In this document: positions 26,336 through 42,100 of the stretch, piece by piece
How the letters are laid out: every line of letters starts with the position of its first letter
Numbering within the stretch: the stretch's first letter is position 1
NCBI RefSeq assembly: GCF_036324505.1
Contig: NC_086355.1
Location: 20,326,518 to 20,390,517, forward strand
Reading direction: 5' to 3'
From: Eleginops maclovinus
Taxonomy: Eukaryota > Chordata > Actinopteri > Perciformes > Eleginopidae
Length of the DNA: 64,000 nt
The notes under the pieces: generated by a model
Databases searched by the model: none
Seen by the model: the letters and a program-made list of their open reading frames with translations, nothing else
Told to the model about the DNA's origin: nothing
Position numbers and translations under genes: made by a program

Positions 26336-26438
26336 ACAGACAGGATGAGATGTGGCAAACGTTCTCAGGCCTGATTGAACCAGGGTCCTCCGCCACGGTA
26401 CGTGGGCTGCCAGCTCTATCAGCAGAGCTACTGTGTAA
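26336..26438 (-). repeat. tRNA-like sequence, probable SINE head
   Basis: Read on the minus strand, TAGCTCTGCTGATAGAGCTGG (about 26430-26410) fits an A box. About 35 bp on, CCTGGTTCAATCAGG (about 26382-26368) fits a B box with one or two changes. The part between is of the form CAGCCCACGTACCGTGG. A mature tRNA is not supported because the acceptor stem does not pair. Read as a decayed tRNA-derived SINE. Confidence 0.4.
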
Positions 26439-29511
<3,073 letters not shown>

Positions 29512-30235
29512 TTAGTTTGTAAGTGTAGTTTAATATGCTTTACTGAAACATGGCTGCACCAGGATATATCTGAAAACGTTTACATCGATGGCTTTGGACT
29601 GTTTGGGCAACAAGCTTCAAGGGTTTTTACTATCAGATGCACAGTAGCTTCAGTGTAGTTATGGCGATGAAAATCTTAGGTCCCGAGTTTCATTAACAAT
29701 TTACATTTCCATTAACAACATTTCCCATGTTTCCTTTGACGGTTTCCGGACTGTTTGGGCCAACAAGCATTGAACCTAAAGCATTACCATAAGCCTAAGT
29801 CTTCAGAGGGTCTCTGTGCTGTGGATGATGTCCTGCTTCGTTCCTGTGCCGCAGACACTGTGGCTACAAGGACTTTCATTGCACATTTTTACTTCAAATT
29901 ATGTTTATATAAATACAGCAGTGGAAGAAATTAAGAGACCGTTTCAGCATTACATATTGTCTCTTGTTTTGTTATTTAAAGGTATTTCTTGAGTTAAATA
30001 TCATTTTTAGTTTTTAAATTGTATTCTATAAACTACTGTTGAAATTGAACAAACACTGGAATGGTTGCCATACAAGTAGAGATAAAGATTTAAGAACAAT
30101 TTGGAGTGGTCTCTTAATTTTTTTCCAGAGCTGTATATATTTACAGTATGTTGCACTGATATGGTGAAACTGTCACAAAACTCAATTTCCCCCTGGGATT
30201 AATAAAGTATTTCGAATAGTTGATTGATTGATATC
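29512..30235 (+). mobile_element. Decayed L2-like LINE with endonuclease trace and 3' end
   Basis: From 29536 the plus strand reads CFTETWLHQDISENVYIDGF, the start of an APE endonuclease domain of L2-type LINEs. The frame is lost soon after, at about 29650. A 3' untranslated end follows directly at about 29820 (text of the form 'gccgcagacactgtgg' and 'ctacaaggactttcattgcac') and ends in 'caatttccccctgggattaataaag' with a TTGATTGAT tail at 30219-30232. The RT is missing, so this is a heavily deleted copy. The MITE at 29916-30133 splits its 3' untranslated region. Confidence 0.65.
29916..30133. mobile_element. TA-flanked MITE, copy 2
   Basis: This 218-bp element has inverted ends (CAGCAGTGGAAGAAATTAAG left; complement of TTTTTTTCCAGAGCTG right). 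Inner AAGAGACC and GGTCTCTTAA segments also pair. TA lies on both sides (29914-29915 and 30134-30135), a clean Tc1/mariner-type target duplication. It shares CTATAAACTACTG, CACTGGAATGG and GCCATACA with copy 1 at 13216. It lies inside the 3' part of a LINE, so it inserted later than that LINE. Confidence 0.85.
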
Positions 30236-32849
30236 TTTCAGAAAGTCAGAAAAGGATTCAGGGTGAGAGACCCAATACACTATGGTATGCCTTGAGATAC
30301 CAATGAGATTGAAAACTCCCTAGAATCAGCCTTAGCCCTATAATGAGCTTTAGAGAAATTACAAAGGCTTCTCCACTGCAACCCTGACCAGGACAAACTA
30401 ATCTAAAATGCACGGATGGCTCGCTTGATGTCCTAAATTATATTTCAGTGGCATGTGGACACTGTTGTGCAATACAATGAGCTGAACCTCTTGGATAAAA
30501 GTTCCCTCTAAAATTGACACAGACTCAAAGCCACATAATGCAAAGAAGTGTCAGATGAGGACACATTCTGTGTGCATGTTTAGTTGCCAGAAATTCCCCT
30601 TTGATAAAGGAAGTGCAGTTGTTTGCACATTTGCAACCCTGGGGGGCTGTTGATGCTGGATACAAATATCCACACAAACTATGAGAAAAGTTACCTGCAC
30701 ACTACAATCAAAGCTCACTTAGGCATCACTGGTAATGCTCCTACATCCCTATTACATTTGCAAAGCAATACAATACGTTTGATATTCTTCCGATTCAGTT
30801 CCAGCTCTGTATACATAAATATTGGAAGAGCTGGTTATTCAGATGATGTCCAAATAACCACACATGAATATGTGCATACATAGACTACAACTACATACAC
30901 AATATATCAAAAGATAACAGGCTTCTAAAAACTACAACCTTAATAATTGTTAAACAGCCATTCCAACACTAGTCAGGCTTTTCACCAGATGTTGGACCCT
31001 AGCTGAAGTAATTGGCTCCCAATAAGCCTCAAGGGTCTCAATCAGTAAGACTTGCCACTTGTGTTTGGCAGTAGGTTCTGGCTTGCTGTCCTTGCCATTC
31101 AAAAAAACATCAGATTTGGTTGCGATCACCTCCCTGTGCAGACCAGTCTTTGTGCAACAAGGGCATTGTCATTAGGGAAAGGTTAACACCAAATGTTTGC
31201 TACAAAGTTGTAATGACATTATCATCTAACGTTTGCAACAAAAAACACTTTACTTGAAGTTCAACAAAAAGTCACCCTTAAAAATGCTAAAACATGTGAT
31301 GAAATGAACTTGACTCAAAAGGTCATTTTGGGACATGTATCTCATCTGGGACATTGCAAGCCATCTTTCTTCTTAACTTTCTTTGAGTTTAACTCTAGTT
31401 TCAGACTCACTTGAAGGAATGTGACAAAGAGGATGTTATCAAGGATAAACCTTGTGTAGCTAATCAAAACCTTATCATGTAGTGACAGTGACTCTATTTT
31501 ATGCTTCCAGTGCAAACATTTATCATTCATATCAGAGTGCTCTGAAACATGCCAGAATAAAATAAAATAAGGGCAAAACCTGGATTGTGCCAGTTATAAG
31601 ACATTATCGCTTTCCTGATTTTATGTTATGTTCACCTTCTCTTTGCTCTGTAAATGGTTCATTTTCAATTATTGAACCAACTGTAAACGTGTCTAACTTG
31701 GAGTAAGCTCATGTGATTGCCTACTATTTTTTACTTCAGATAAGTGTGAAGGGTAGATTTCATCTCTCAATACTGTCCTATAGACACAACACTCCTCGGG
31801 TTTAATCATTGCAGCTAGCATTGCTAAATATTCAGATGGAGGTCTGCAAACTAATATCATTTCTGAGATGGAATGCTGTTTAAATAAAACACTGTATTAT
31901 TAATGCCATGGGCATACTAGTAATATCCTCTGTAGCTATTATTTTAAATATTCAATTAGACAGAGGAAACATTTTTTCAAGTTAAATTGGATAAATGGCC
32001 TTACATTATTTCTAACAAATTGAAAATCACACTTTTGACACATGAAATGGATAGACGAACACTGAAAAGGTAATAAAAAGGTTATCCCCTCCACTAAATT
32101 GCAGAAATGGTAGTATTTTAGTACTAGTTTAGTAGTCTCTCAGGAGTGCTGCATTGTATGTTTGTGTATGTATATGCTGTATCAGACAGTTAAGAGTTCC
32201 AATGGTGGCACCCTAAAATATAAACTATGCTGCTGTTGCATAATGTGTGTGGGTCAGAATATTATGGTAAGTCAATATGAGGCAGGGTAGACCAGTAAAT
32301 ACCTTTACTGTCATTCTGCATAATTACTAGTGTGCTAATGTATGTTGCACAGAGTGTGTATTTTCAGAGCGGAAACAATAGGCTTTAGTTTTTTTTTGGG
32401 TAACCTGCTGTCAGAGAAATGGCAATTGGCAACAGGACATTTTTCGGATCATTTAGGTTTTGGAATAGAGGGCTGGGATTACTTTTAGAGACAGTTTAGG
32501 AAGCGTGAAGTAGAACCACTGAGGTACTGGCATGTGCGCATATAGTCTTTCAAGAGTGCTTGAGCACCTGCCATTCGACCCTCCTAGAGTGACATTGCTG
32601 GGGTTTGAAGAAATAACAAGAAAATAAAGATTTATGACTATATTTTTTATTTAACAATTAGAAGAGGAACTAAAAATAATGTTGTAGAGTGTTTAAAGTG
32701 GACCATCCGTGGCTAAAGATGCTCACATGACTAATGCTGACACGGAACCTTTTGTATTACCTCTTTGCTCTCTCCCATAATGCTTGCCTATCTAGATCAG
32801 ATAATAGAAAATAGGCCCAAGATGTTTTGGAAAAATGATTATCCTTTAA
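30236..32849. other. Sequence without recognised gene
   Basis: AT-rich complex sequence. No coding motif or known repeat is recognised. Confidence 0.45.
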
Positions 32850-33499
32850 AGGTGCCATAGAATGGAAAACTGTATTTACCTTGGCGTAGTTAAATAAGGA
32901 GAGTTCGGTACATTGAACTGACATACCGTGAACCTCAAACACCATTGTTTCCTCCTTTATGTGCAAATCATTAATACGCATATCACAGCGGTAAACCGGG
33001 CGAATTACAACAACCCCTGTGTGTGACGTAACACACGGTAGTCCAGCCCCAACATTTTCATACACCAGCTGCTGGAAACAGTAACGCTAACACTTACCAA
33101 TCCGTAACGTTGCTCTCCAATCTCCGACCAACTGGCTGTTCTTCAAATTCATCGGTTTCCTCCTCCGATAAAGGCTCAAACATGTAAGGTTGGATGCCAA
33201 TAGCCTCCATGGTTCATCTCTCGCAGTTTCGCAAACTTCACTTACTTCTGTTGGCACTGAGGCAGCCATGGATTGCTCCTTGTAAACCAGCCAATCAGAG
33301 CAGAGGTCGTCATAGTTATTTAAATGAGCCCCCAAATAAGACAATTCAGCTTGTTTCACTCTAGGACCAAATCATAGGATTGTAAATGGGCCTGTAAAAC
33401 TGCATCTGGACATTTTTTGGATCAACCAAAGTTATATACCTTCTTTGTAGATATCAGAGAACAATTTAAAATACCAGATAGAAGCATTTTATAGCCACT
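32850..33499. mobile_element. TTAA-flanked non-autonomous transposon with a captured exon
   Basis: The element is flanked by TTAA at 32846-32849 and 33500-33503. Its ends are imperfect inverted copies: AGGTGCCATAGAATG on the left and AGTGGCTATAAAATG read inward from the right, 11 of 15 matching. TTAA duplication suggests a piggyBac-like transposase, though the ends are not the usual piggyBac ones. The interior differs from its surroundings: it has CpG-containing, gene-like sequence with a CCAAT-type motif and a short exon on the minus strand (33210-33098). It encodes no transposase. Confidence 0.65.
33098..33210 (-). CDS. Partial first exon, MEAIGIQPYMFEP-type, inside the TTAA element
   Basis: On the minus strand an ATG at 33210 opens 37 codons that read MEAIGIQPYMFEPLSEEE and end in RRLESNVTDW. 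The frame meets GTAAGT (33097-33092), a strong splice donor, which splits the last Trp codon. The IQPY.FEP opening and R-L-x-N-x-TDW end recall the P2X7-like intracellular domain proteins that are widely copied in fish genomes; there the sequence normally continues with a Cys-rich part. Upstream lie ATTGG (about 33290, minus strand) and ATTTAAAT (about 33320), promoter-like. The other frame, starting at an ATG near 33270 (MAASVPTEVSEV...), would be an upstream ORF. No second exon is visible. Likely a transposon gene's first exon kept in a deleted copy. Confidence 0.5.
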
Positions 33500-36400
33500 T
33501 TAAATTACATGTAGGCAGTCACCGAAAAAACACAACAACATTTGATAGTCACTTCTGCAGTTGCATATATCTTTGTTAAATAAAATACTTATTTCCACTT
33601 CCTAATTCTTACACTGAGAACCAAAAATAATTTAACTGGCATAGGATTTTAATGAAGAGACAGGTAAAAGCAAAACTCCCTGGGAGATGATCCTTTTTCT
33701 TCCGCACTGACTTTTAATTCCCCTGAGTAGTTTGGCTAAAAGCGATGCTTTCTTTTCCAGTTATGTCCCGCTCGGCACATGTTCACACGTTCCAACCTGA
33801 ACTCTGCCCAGGACAACCACCTTCGGATCTGGGGAATAAATGGAGTGTTACTCATGTTGTCCAACAACTTACCATTACTTCAACAAGCCCGTGTTGACAG
33901 ATGTAAGTAAGCATCTTTTATCATGTTCAAATATTGATCCTTGTCCCTGGCTTCTCTTTTGCAACTGAGGAACCCTCAACACACGTCACCTCCTTGCTGA
34001 GTTTGCAGTCTTGAATGGTTCTGTTTTCCTAGACATGCCTAATGTAAGTGAATATGGCAAATCTTAAGGGAGAAGTGCAGGAAATGAAAAAAATACCTTT
34101 TGTTTGTTGAATTTCTTTAAAGATGAAACACTTCAGAGAGTTTCTGCAGGTAGAGAAGCCGTTATAGTAAATTGCTTTAAGTTGTTCAGTACACATTTCA
34201 TAAAGCACTCACATTTAAACATTCTTCGAAGTGGCAAACGTGAAAGAGCAAAGATAATAGTGAGACAGCAAAATGGTAGTGTCACAAAGGGTGTGATCCC
34301 TTTGGTTACAGCACAAATCCTGTTATAACCATGAGGGTAGTGTTGCAGCCAGTACCATTATCCATGCATAACCTTTACGTACTTCTTGAATAGTGTGAAT
34401 TGTTTGTTATTCAAAATAAAGGTCTCTATCGTAGTCAATGATGATCGCATAGATATAAGGTGGTTTTTATCTTCCCATTTTACTTTATGAAGACGGCAAA
34501 CACAAATGCCAATATTTACCCTGACATAATATTGGAGCAAGTGTTTAAGGTATTAGAATGCCGTCAGGAAAAACTTTATTTTTTAGGGCTGCAGTTCTGA
34601 TACATTACCTTGCCCAAACTTATTTTAAAAAGTACAAGAATCTAAGGAGAGGTCTTTTATGCAATCCATGCAATATTACCGTTTGACATGCTTAAATAGA
34701 AAGACTGACCCTCCTCCAATATACTACCGAACGGTCAAGTTGTATAGGGCAGTGTGTAAAGCAGTTTTCCTTTGATACAGAACCAGAAGCTTGTGTTTTG
34801 GAGAATGGCCAATATCCTTCTGCACACAGTTTTAAATAAAAACCAAAGTACTCAATGTATATCAGAGCATCTTCAGTGCCTCAGATATATTGTCAAGTTG
34901 GTTACACAAGTTGATCTACACCTGTAGGTTCCTGGTAATATGCTGGGTTCGCACTGTTAAGATATTAACAAATTAACATTGCGAAATGGTCAAAAAGCCA
35001 GAATGTTAAGGTGTTAAACACATATCAAAACCTCATAAACTCATTAGATACGTTATCCTTGTTGTTTAATCCTTGCTTACCAGAGAGTCTTTGGTCTCTG
35101 TGCCTGGCTGAGAATAAACCCCAGTAAAAGTAGCTTCATACTTTCACGTTTTACAGTAAAACTTTGTTTTAGTATTGATTTAAAAAACTGGATAACTGGA
35201 AAAAACATTATAATTATTGAGCTGTTGAGCTGTAAGGTAAGAAGTAATTGAAACCTTGGTCAGTGCGCAGGAGAGATTTTTCCTCCTTTCCAATTTTAAT
35301 CTAACCTAGGCTAACAGAACATTTCTCTGCATTAAAAAGTGAATAATTTATTGCTTGTTGGACTCACAATGAACAGTTTGAAACAATGACTATGTATAAC
35401 CTTTTTATTCTAGGCATACCTCTGCCTTGTCAAAACCTGGCACTTACATTACCCACAATGCAACTCGGTCGTTATACATTTCAGTTTATGCGTTTCTATT
35501 TCGCTTATGTGGCCTTGAGCTGCTAGCCTCAAGCAGAGATGAGGAGCCGGCAGCAGAGGTGTCCCCACCCCACGATATTTTCATTTTCAAACTGTCACTC
35601 AAATGACATCACTGCAATCCTCCCCAACACCTATAAAGGTGTTTTTTTGTAAAATCTGTGGATTTTCCTTGTACATGACAGGAATGAGAAAGGAGTCAAT
35701 CCTCCCTTGGCAAGAAAGCAAACAAGCTTCCCAAAATGAAAAAAAAACATTCTTTAAAAGAAATGGCTTGAGTGTATTATTACAATATATATGAGAAATA
35801 CTGTATTCTTCTCCTTGAGCCACCAAAACTGTAGGGAGAGATTTTTCACATTGGTGAATGATGACATATCAGTGAAGTATTTACGCTGTTAAATGTTGCA
35901 CATTAGAGTGTGTAAAGATGGACTTAGTGCAAATCATGAAGAACCTCCACGTCTGTATTGCACAGCACTGAGCAACAAGCCCAGGCAGCAGCATGTAATT
36001 TCTCTCTCAGAGTCAGGCAGGAAAATGGTGTGCCCGTGCAGTTCCATCATCCAAAAAACAATCCGTAGGGTATATTAATGATCCAGTACTTGTCAGATGT
36101 TTTCGGCTCGAAGGTGAAAAATGAGCACAAACTGCATGACATGTTGCATTGTGCATTAATCATACCCCTGCCTCTGAGTTGCTTGTTAAACAGGGATACT
36201 GTAAATTGGAATTTGATTTTAAACTGCTGGCAATTATTGTGCATTTTAATGACTTTTTCGATTTGGATTTGTTTAGAACAAGCATTTATGATAAAACAAT
36301 GTTTCCCCTTAAATATATCCAAAAGTCAGAGCTAGAAATCACTTGTCGATGACTTTCCAATGGGTTGAATGATGGTGTTAACATCAGTTTCCGACAGGAG

Positions 36401-38115
36401 CAGCCCCATGCTGTTCGGACATGTCCGTGTCAGGTATTAGATTAGCCTCTGCACCAAGCCCCTTAGACAAGAGTGTGTTTGCTCTCGCTGTAATGCTGTT
36501 ATCTCCCTTTCTTACCCTCTTCTAATCTGGACACCACAAGTAAGCGCTTCTGACAAGGGCTGTGCACAAATTGAATTTTTCTCCCCCTATCCCATTCGAT
36601 TTATAATTCCCTCTCTCGCCCTACAAGCAAACTCAATTTCTGACCCTTTAGACAAAAGGCTCAGATAAAGCAATTAGTTTTGTGACTCCGTGTGAGCTCC
36701 TGACTCGGTCGACCCGAGGGGGAGTGTGAAGCACTAAAAGCATCGCAAACGGGGGCGATGGCGGTCACTGGCAGACAATTTCAGCTTTGTGGATATGAAC
36801 TCGGGAGACATTGGCAACAAAGAGGGAAGACGGTAAATATAAAAGGAAAAAAGAAGCCAGACAGTCCTTTCAATATGTCTCACCTGCGTCGTCTTTGATC
36901 TCTGATATTTCCTCTGATTACTTGGAGCTTTCTTACAATGCAGCCATCAGTGTATTCTATTATCCACTGCACTTTCAGACTCAATCTTTTAGTGGTAAAA
37001 GGCAGGCCTATATGAGGTCAGTGCTTTGAGATGAATTGCACAAAATGGACGGGTGTGGGTGTTTGAAGTTAGACACTAGTGTCCAATGAGGCCTGCACAT
37101 GAAATCACATAAGAGCAGAGAGCAGGGAAATAAAAAAGATGTTCTTCTTCGCTGTCACTTTTGATAAATAGTTTTATTTGTACATTTTAATGCCAACACT
37201 TGTTTACCTTTAACCTTTATATTGTTTTTACTGATGCTGGATTTTTCCAATATCCTAGAAGTTCTTCAAGCACTGTGGTTTTCATTTGTATTGTTGAGCC
37301 TACCTCCTCTCCAAATAAATCTGAACAGGCAACAACTCTTCTACAGCGCTAGAGTGAAAAGTAAAAGCAGAGGCTATTTGAACTCTGGACAGTTTTTAAA
37401 GTCACCCTGGCCATATCTCCAGAGTAAGAATTCAATTTGGCCAGTGCAGGGGAAAACTGAAAACCGTAAAGGAGGATTTAGAGTGAAATACATGGCATGG
37501 GAAGGTTCTTTAAGAAATATAGTTATCTCACAGTCTGGCAGGGGAGATACGGGTGAAGCAGAATTGATGAGCTTCTCAGTCATTATCTTCTGGGTGATAG
37601 CATGGCATACTGTATGCAACCTCTTATCACTATTATTGCCTAAAGGAAATAATTTATTTTCCAATCAATTCTGTAGATATGTCTAATCATTTTGCTATGA
37701 CATGATACAACAGTTTTTATCATAATGGTAGGATGAGTGTTACTTGTGTCCTGCAATAATGAAATAAGAGGTTGGGTTAGCAGTGTAGTGTTCTGTGCCA
37801 TAAGACTTAGACATTAGATATTGTTGTGTTTCTCACTGGCAGCATTGCTTTCTCTCTAGCTGCTCACTGTGCTCTGGGGTTGGATCAGTCTCAATGTGCA
37901 GTCCGGTCATCAGGAAACATCACGTGCTGGCATTGGGAATTCAACCACACATTGAGAACCTGCTGGTTCTGTGCTATCTGCCCTGTCACAAATGAGAGTC
38001 AAAAGGATGGGTGGATGGCCATGCTGTTTCCCCATGCCAGATATCCATGCCTTAACCAGAAAAATATCATTAATAAACCAACCCAACTTACAATAATATA
38101 CTGACCTGACATGCA
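33500..38115. other. Long stretch without recognised gene
   Basis: AT-rich complex sequence. Parts at about 36100-36320 (with GGCAATTATTGTGCATTTTAAT) and 36360-36760 are more complex and contain homeodomain-like TAAT/ATTA motifs, and might be conserved non-coding DNA. No exon with a recognisable product is found. Confidence 0.4.
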
Positions 38116-38726
38116 CTGTGTCTCAATTCGGATATTTCCATTAGTTCACTGCATGCCGTTCAAAGTGGCCATATTTGTTCTGCCTATTTCTATGTTTATA
38201 GAGATGAGATGGTTTTTTTTGGCTCAGAGTGCCAGAGCTCTTTTGTTTGTTGGTTCGCTGGGGGCCTGTCAGAGTGAGCGCTCTCTATCTCGCGAGGATC
38301 TGTGTTCACGGAGTCAGCACGGAGATTCTCACATGGAGGAGTAGAGAATTTATGTAAAGTGTGTTTGTGTCTGTGACGCTTGAGTCTTACTATTGGTCTG
38401 TAAGTAATTAATGTACAGTTTTGGATGTGTTTATTTGCAGAATGTTTGAGGTTTGTAACGTTTTGTCAGAAGCTAGTTTAATGTAAATTGTGACGCTAAT
38501 GTTAGCTAACTCAGAATGTGTAGTATGTGTGTCCTTTGAACAGTACAGTGCTGCGTATGTTATACTTGTAAATGCTATGTATGTGTGTGTTATTAAGCCT
38601 GCATACTTATGTGTTTTATTGCTGTATTGTTGCAGCTTTACAAGAGTAAAATAAGAACTCAGTAACAACAAGAAAGCAAGCCTTGTCATTATTGGGGGAC
38701 TTTTACATGTTAAGATAACTGTCTAG

Positions 38727-39178
38727 TGTTATGGTAACGATTCTGAACCCAAGAGCAGACAAGAGACGGTGTTGAATTGATGCAAGGGGGTTTATTGAGT
38801 GAGGTGGAGGAGCAGGTAGAGGACGCGGAAGCCGGGGGGAGGGTGAGGCAGGCGAGCTGGAGTGCGTGATCCGGATAACTGCAGGCAGAGGGAAACAGAG
38901 TTAGGTTGTGGTCAAAGGCAACAAGAGACGAGAGTTCGGTAGCGAGGTAACAAGGTAACAAGGTAAACTGGAGCCAGGCACGTATCATTACCACTGTAGA
39001 GCGAAGTACGATCTGGCACCGACAGCAGGGAATCCAAGGGTTTATGAAGGGGAGTTGATTGGAGATGACGACCAGGTGAGCATGATTGCAGATGACGGCC
39101 AGGTGTGAAGTGAGACAGACAGGGGGAGTGGCAAACCCAGGAGGAGGAAAAACACAGCAGACTGCTGTGACCACAACA
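38727..39178 (-). repeat. 3' LTR of the Gypsy element
   Basis: 452 bp, bounded on the minus strand by TGTTGTGG and CCATAACA, the usual TG...CA. A polyadenylation signal AATAAA is at 38796-38791. A 10-nt segment at 39017-39008 is complementary to the leader after the 5' LTR. By reading, the sequence is identical to 43525-43976. Confidence 0.95.
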
Positions 39179-39190
39179 GTACCCTCCCCT
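39179..39190 (-). promoter_or_regulatory. Polypurine tract
   Basis: Minus-strand GGGGAGGGTAC lies directly upstream of the 3' LTR and overlaps the end of the pol stop codon (TGA at 39192-39190). Such a purine run resists RNase H and primes plus-strand DNA synthesis. Position and composition fit; function is inferred. Confidence 0.75.
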
Positions 39191-42100
39191 CAATGGACGC
39201 CTCCAGGCGGCCTAGGCCTCTCTGGGTGAGCCAGATGAAAATCCCGGATGAGGGAGGGGTCGAGGATGAGGCCCCGCGAAACCCAGCTCCTTTCCTCTGG
39301 CCCATAACCCTCCCAATCCACTAGGTACTGATACCCCCTGCCCCGACGACGAATGTCCAGCAACTGCCGGACGGTGTAATCTGGGTGGTTGTCAGTCAAA
39401 CGGGGAGGTGGGGGGGGAACGTCCGGGGGGGAGAGGGGACTGGTGGAGACTGGCTTTAAACGAGAGACATGGAAGGTGGGGTGGACGTGCATGGCTGGAG
39501 GCAGCTTGAGTGTGACCGCTGAGGGATTGATGACGGAAATAATAGGGAAAGGGCCAACAAAACGAGGGGTTAACTTCTTGGGGCCAGTTTGTAAGGGGAG
39601 ATCCCTAGAGGACAACCACACCTGTTGACCCACCCGATAGGCAGGAGCGGGAGCCCGGTGGCGATCAGCAATGCGCCGGTTCTGCTCTGCAGAGCGCAGC
39701 AGAGCGGTGCGTGCGTCCCTCCACGTCCTGCGACAACGGCGGAGATGGTGCTGGACCGAGGGGACGATGTAATCCTCCTGAGCAGGAAACAAGGGTGGCT
39801 GGTATCCCAGGGAGCATTCGAACGGGGACATGCCGGTGGCAGCACAGGACATGGAATTGTGGGCATACTCGATCCAAGAGAGATGGTCGCTCCAAGCCGA
39901 GGGGTTGCGCGCAGCCACACAACGCAGCGCGGTTCCGAGGTCCTGATTGGCTCTCTCAGCCTGCCCATTAGTCTGCGGCTGGTACCCTGATGACAGGCTG
40001 ACAGAGGCCCCCAGCGCTCGGCAGAAGGCCTTCCACACTTGGGAAACGAACTGGGGACCACGGTCGGAGACGAGGTCAGCGGGAATCCCGTGGAGGCGAA
40101 CGACATGCTGCACAAGCAGCTGGGCAGTCTCTGTGGCAGTGGGGAGCTTAGGAAGCGCAATGAAGTGAACCGCCTTCGAAAATCTGTCCACAACGGTGAG
40201 TATTACAGTGTGGCCCTTAGAGGGAGGAAGACCAGTCACAAAATCAAGGCCAATGTGGGACCAGGGCCGACCAGGAACAGGAAGAGGGCGTAACAGACCA
40301 GCAGGAGGTTGATGGGAGGACTTGGCCCGAGCACACACCGTGCAGGCAAGCACGAATGCCCGGGTGTCAGCGTCCATCGCTGGCCACCAAAAGTACCTCT
40401 TCAGGAGGGACAGGGTGCGGCCCACGCCAGGGTGACAGGCAAAGCGCGATGTGTGGCCCCACACCAGAACTTGAGAGCGAACCGAACTGGGGACAAAGAA
40501 ACGGTTAGGAGGGCCGTTGCCCGGATCTGGTTCGGTGACTTGGGCCTTCCGGATGAGGGACTCTATCTCCCAGGTGACAGCAGCAACCTTGAGGCAGGAA
40601 GGAGAGAGGATAGTGTCAGGGGAGGCCGGTGTGTTCATAGCGTTAAACTGACGAGAGAGGGCGTCAGGTTTGACGTTACGGGATCCGGGACGGTAGGTGA
40701 GGGAGAAATTAAACCGCCCAAAAAACAGGGACCACCGGGCTTGGCGGGAATTCAAGCGCTTAGCTGTCTGGATGTATGACAAATTCTTGTGGTCGGTCCA
40801 AACCACGAACGGCTGTTCTGCCCCCTCAAGCCAGTGCCGCCATTCCTCCAATGCCAGTTTCACAGCCAGCAGCTCTCGGTTACCAACATCATAGTTACGT
40901 TCAGCAGGTACCAGCCGGCGAGAGAAAAAGGCGCAGGGGTGAATCTTCTCATCAGAAGCTGAGCGCTGGGACAGGACCGCCCCCACCCCCGTGTCAGACG
41001 CATCGACCTCCACGATGAACTGCCTGGAGGGGTCAGGTTGGATAAGAATGGGGGCAGACGAGAAAAGTCTCTTAAGACCAGAGAAGGCAGTCTCCGCCTC
41101 AGGCGTCCAGGCAAATGGGCGGGCAGGAGAGGTGAGACGGGTGAGAGGTGCTGCAACCCTGCTGTAATCACGGATGAACCTCCGGTAGAAATTGGCAAAT
41201 CCCAGGAACTGCTGCAGTTTCTTGCGGGAATCGGGAATGGGCCAGTCTGTCACTGCACTGACCTTCTCGGGACAGGTCCTCACTTGCCCGCTCTCAATGA
41301 TGAACCCAAGGAAGGATACAGAGGTGACACTGAACTCACACTTCTCGGCCTTCACATATAATTTGTTCTCCAACAGCCGCTGAAGAACTTGCCTGACATG
41401 CTGGAAGTGTTCCTCCTGGTTGCGAGAGAAAATAAGGATGTCGTCTAAATAGACAAAAACTGAGCGGTTGAGAAAATCCCGGAGGACATCGTTTACCAGG
41501 TTCTGGAACACGGCAGGGGCGTTAGTGAGGCCGAAGGGCATGACCAGGTACTCAAAGTGGCCGAGGGGGGTGTTAAAAGCAGTCTTCCACTCATCGCCCT
41601 CCCGGATACGCACCAGGTGGTAGGCATTGCGTAGATCCAGCTTAGAGAAGACTGTAGCACCCTGCAGCGGCTCAAATGCGGAACTGATGAGGGGCAAGGC
41701 ATACTTGTTTTTGACTGTAATGTTATTGAGTCCCCTGAAATCAATACATGGACGAAGAGACTTGTCCTTCTTGTCAACAAAAAAAAATCCTGCACCAACA
41801 GGAGAAGAGGAGGGTCTCATGAGGCCAGCCGAAAGAGAATCCTTAATATACTTCTCCATGGCCTCCCTCTCAGGACGGGACAAGTTATACAGGCGACTAC
41901 TGGGCAAAGGGGCGCCGGGGAGGAGATCAATGGCACAGTCATAGGGGCGATGGGGAGGCAGGGTGAGTGCACGACACTTACTAAACACCTCTCCCAGGTC
42001 ATGATAGATGGGGGGGACCAAGGAGAGGTCGGGGGTTTCCTGGGGCAAGGGGACACCTCCCTCTGTTGGAAACAGGGCAGACTGTAAGCAGGTGGAGTGA

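Noticed and set aside
33087..33359. 90-residue minus-strand frame starting MKQAELSYLG
   Set aside because: It overlaps the exon at 33210-33098 in another frame and runs through the splice donor. The exon frame has the recognisable motif; this one is a shadow.
38710..39174. 154-residue minus-strand open frame in the LTR, also found as the start of a frame at 43972-43355
   Set aside because: Both are reads through the same LTR sequence, so they are copies of a non-coding repeat rather than a gene.
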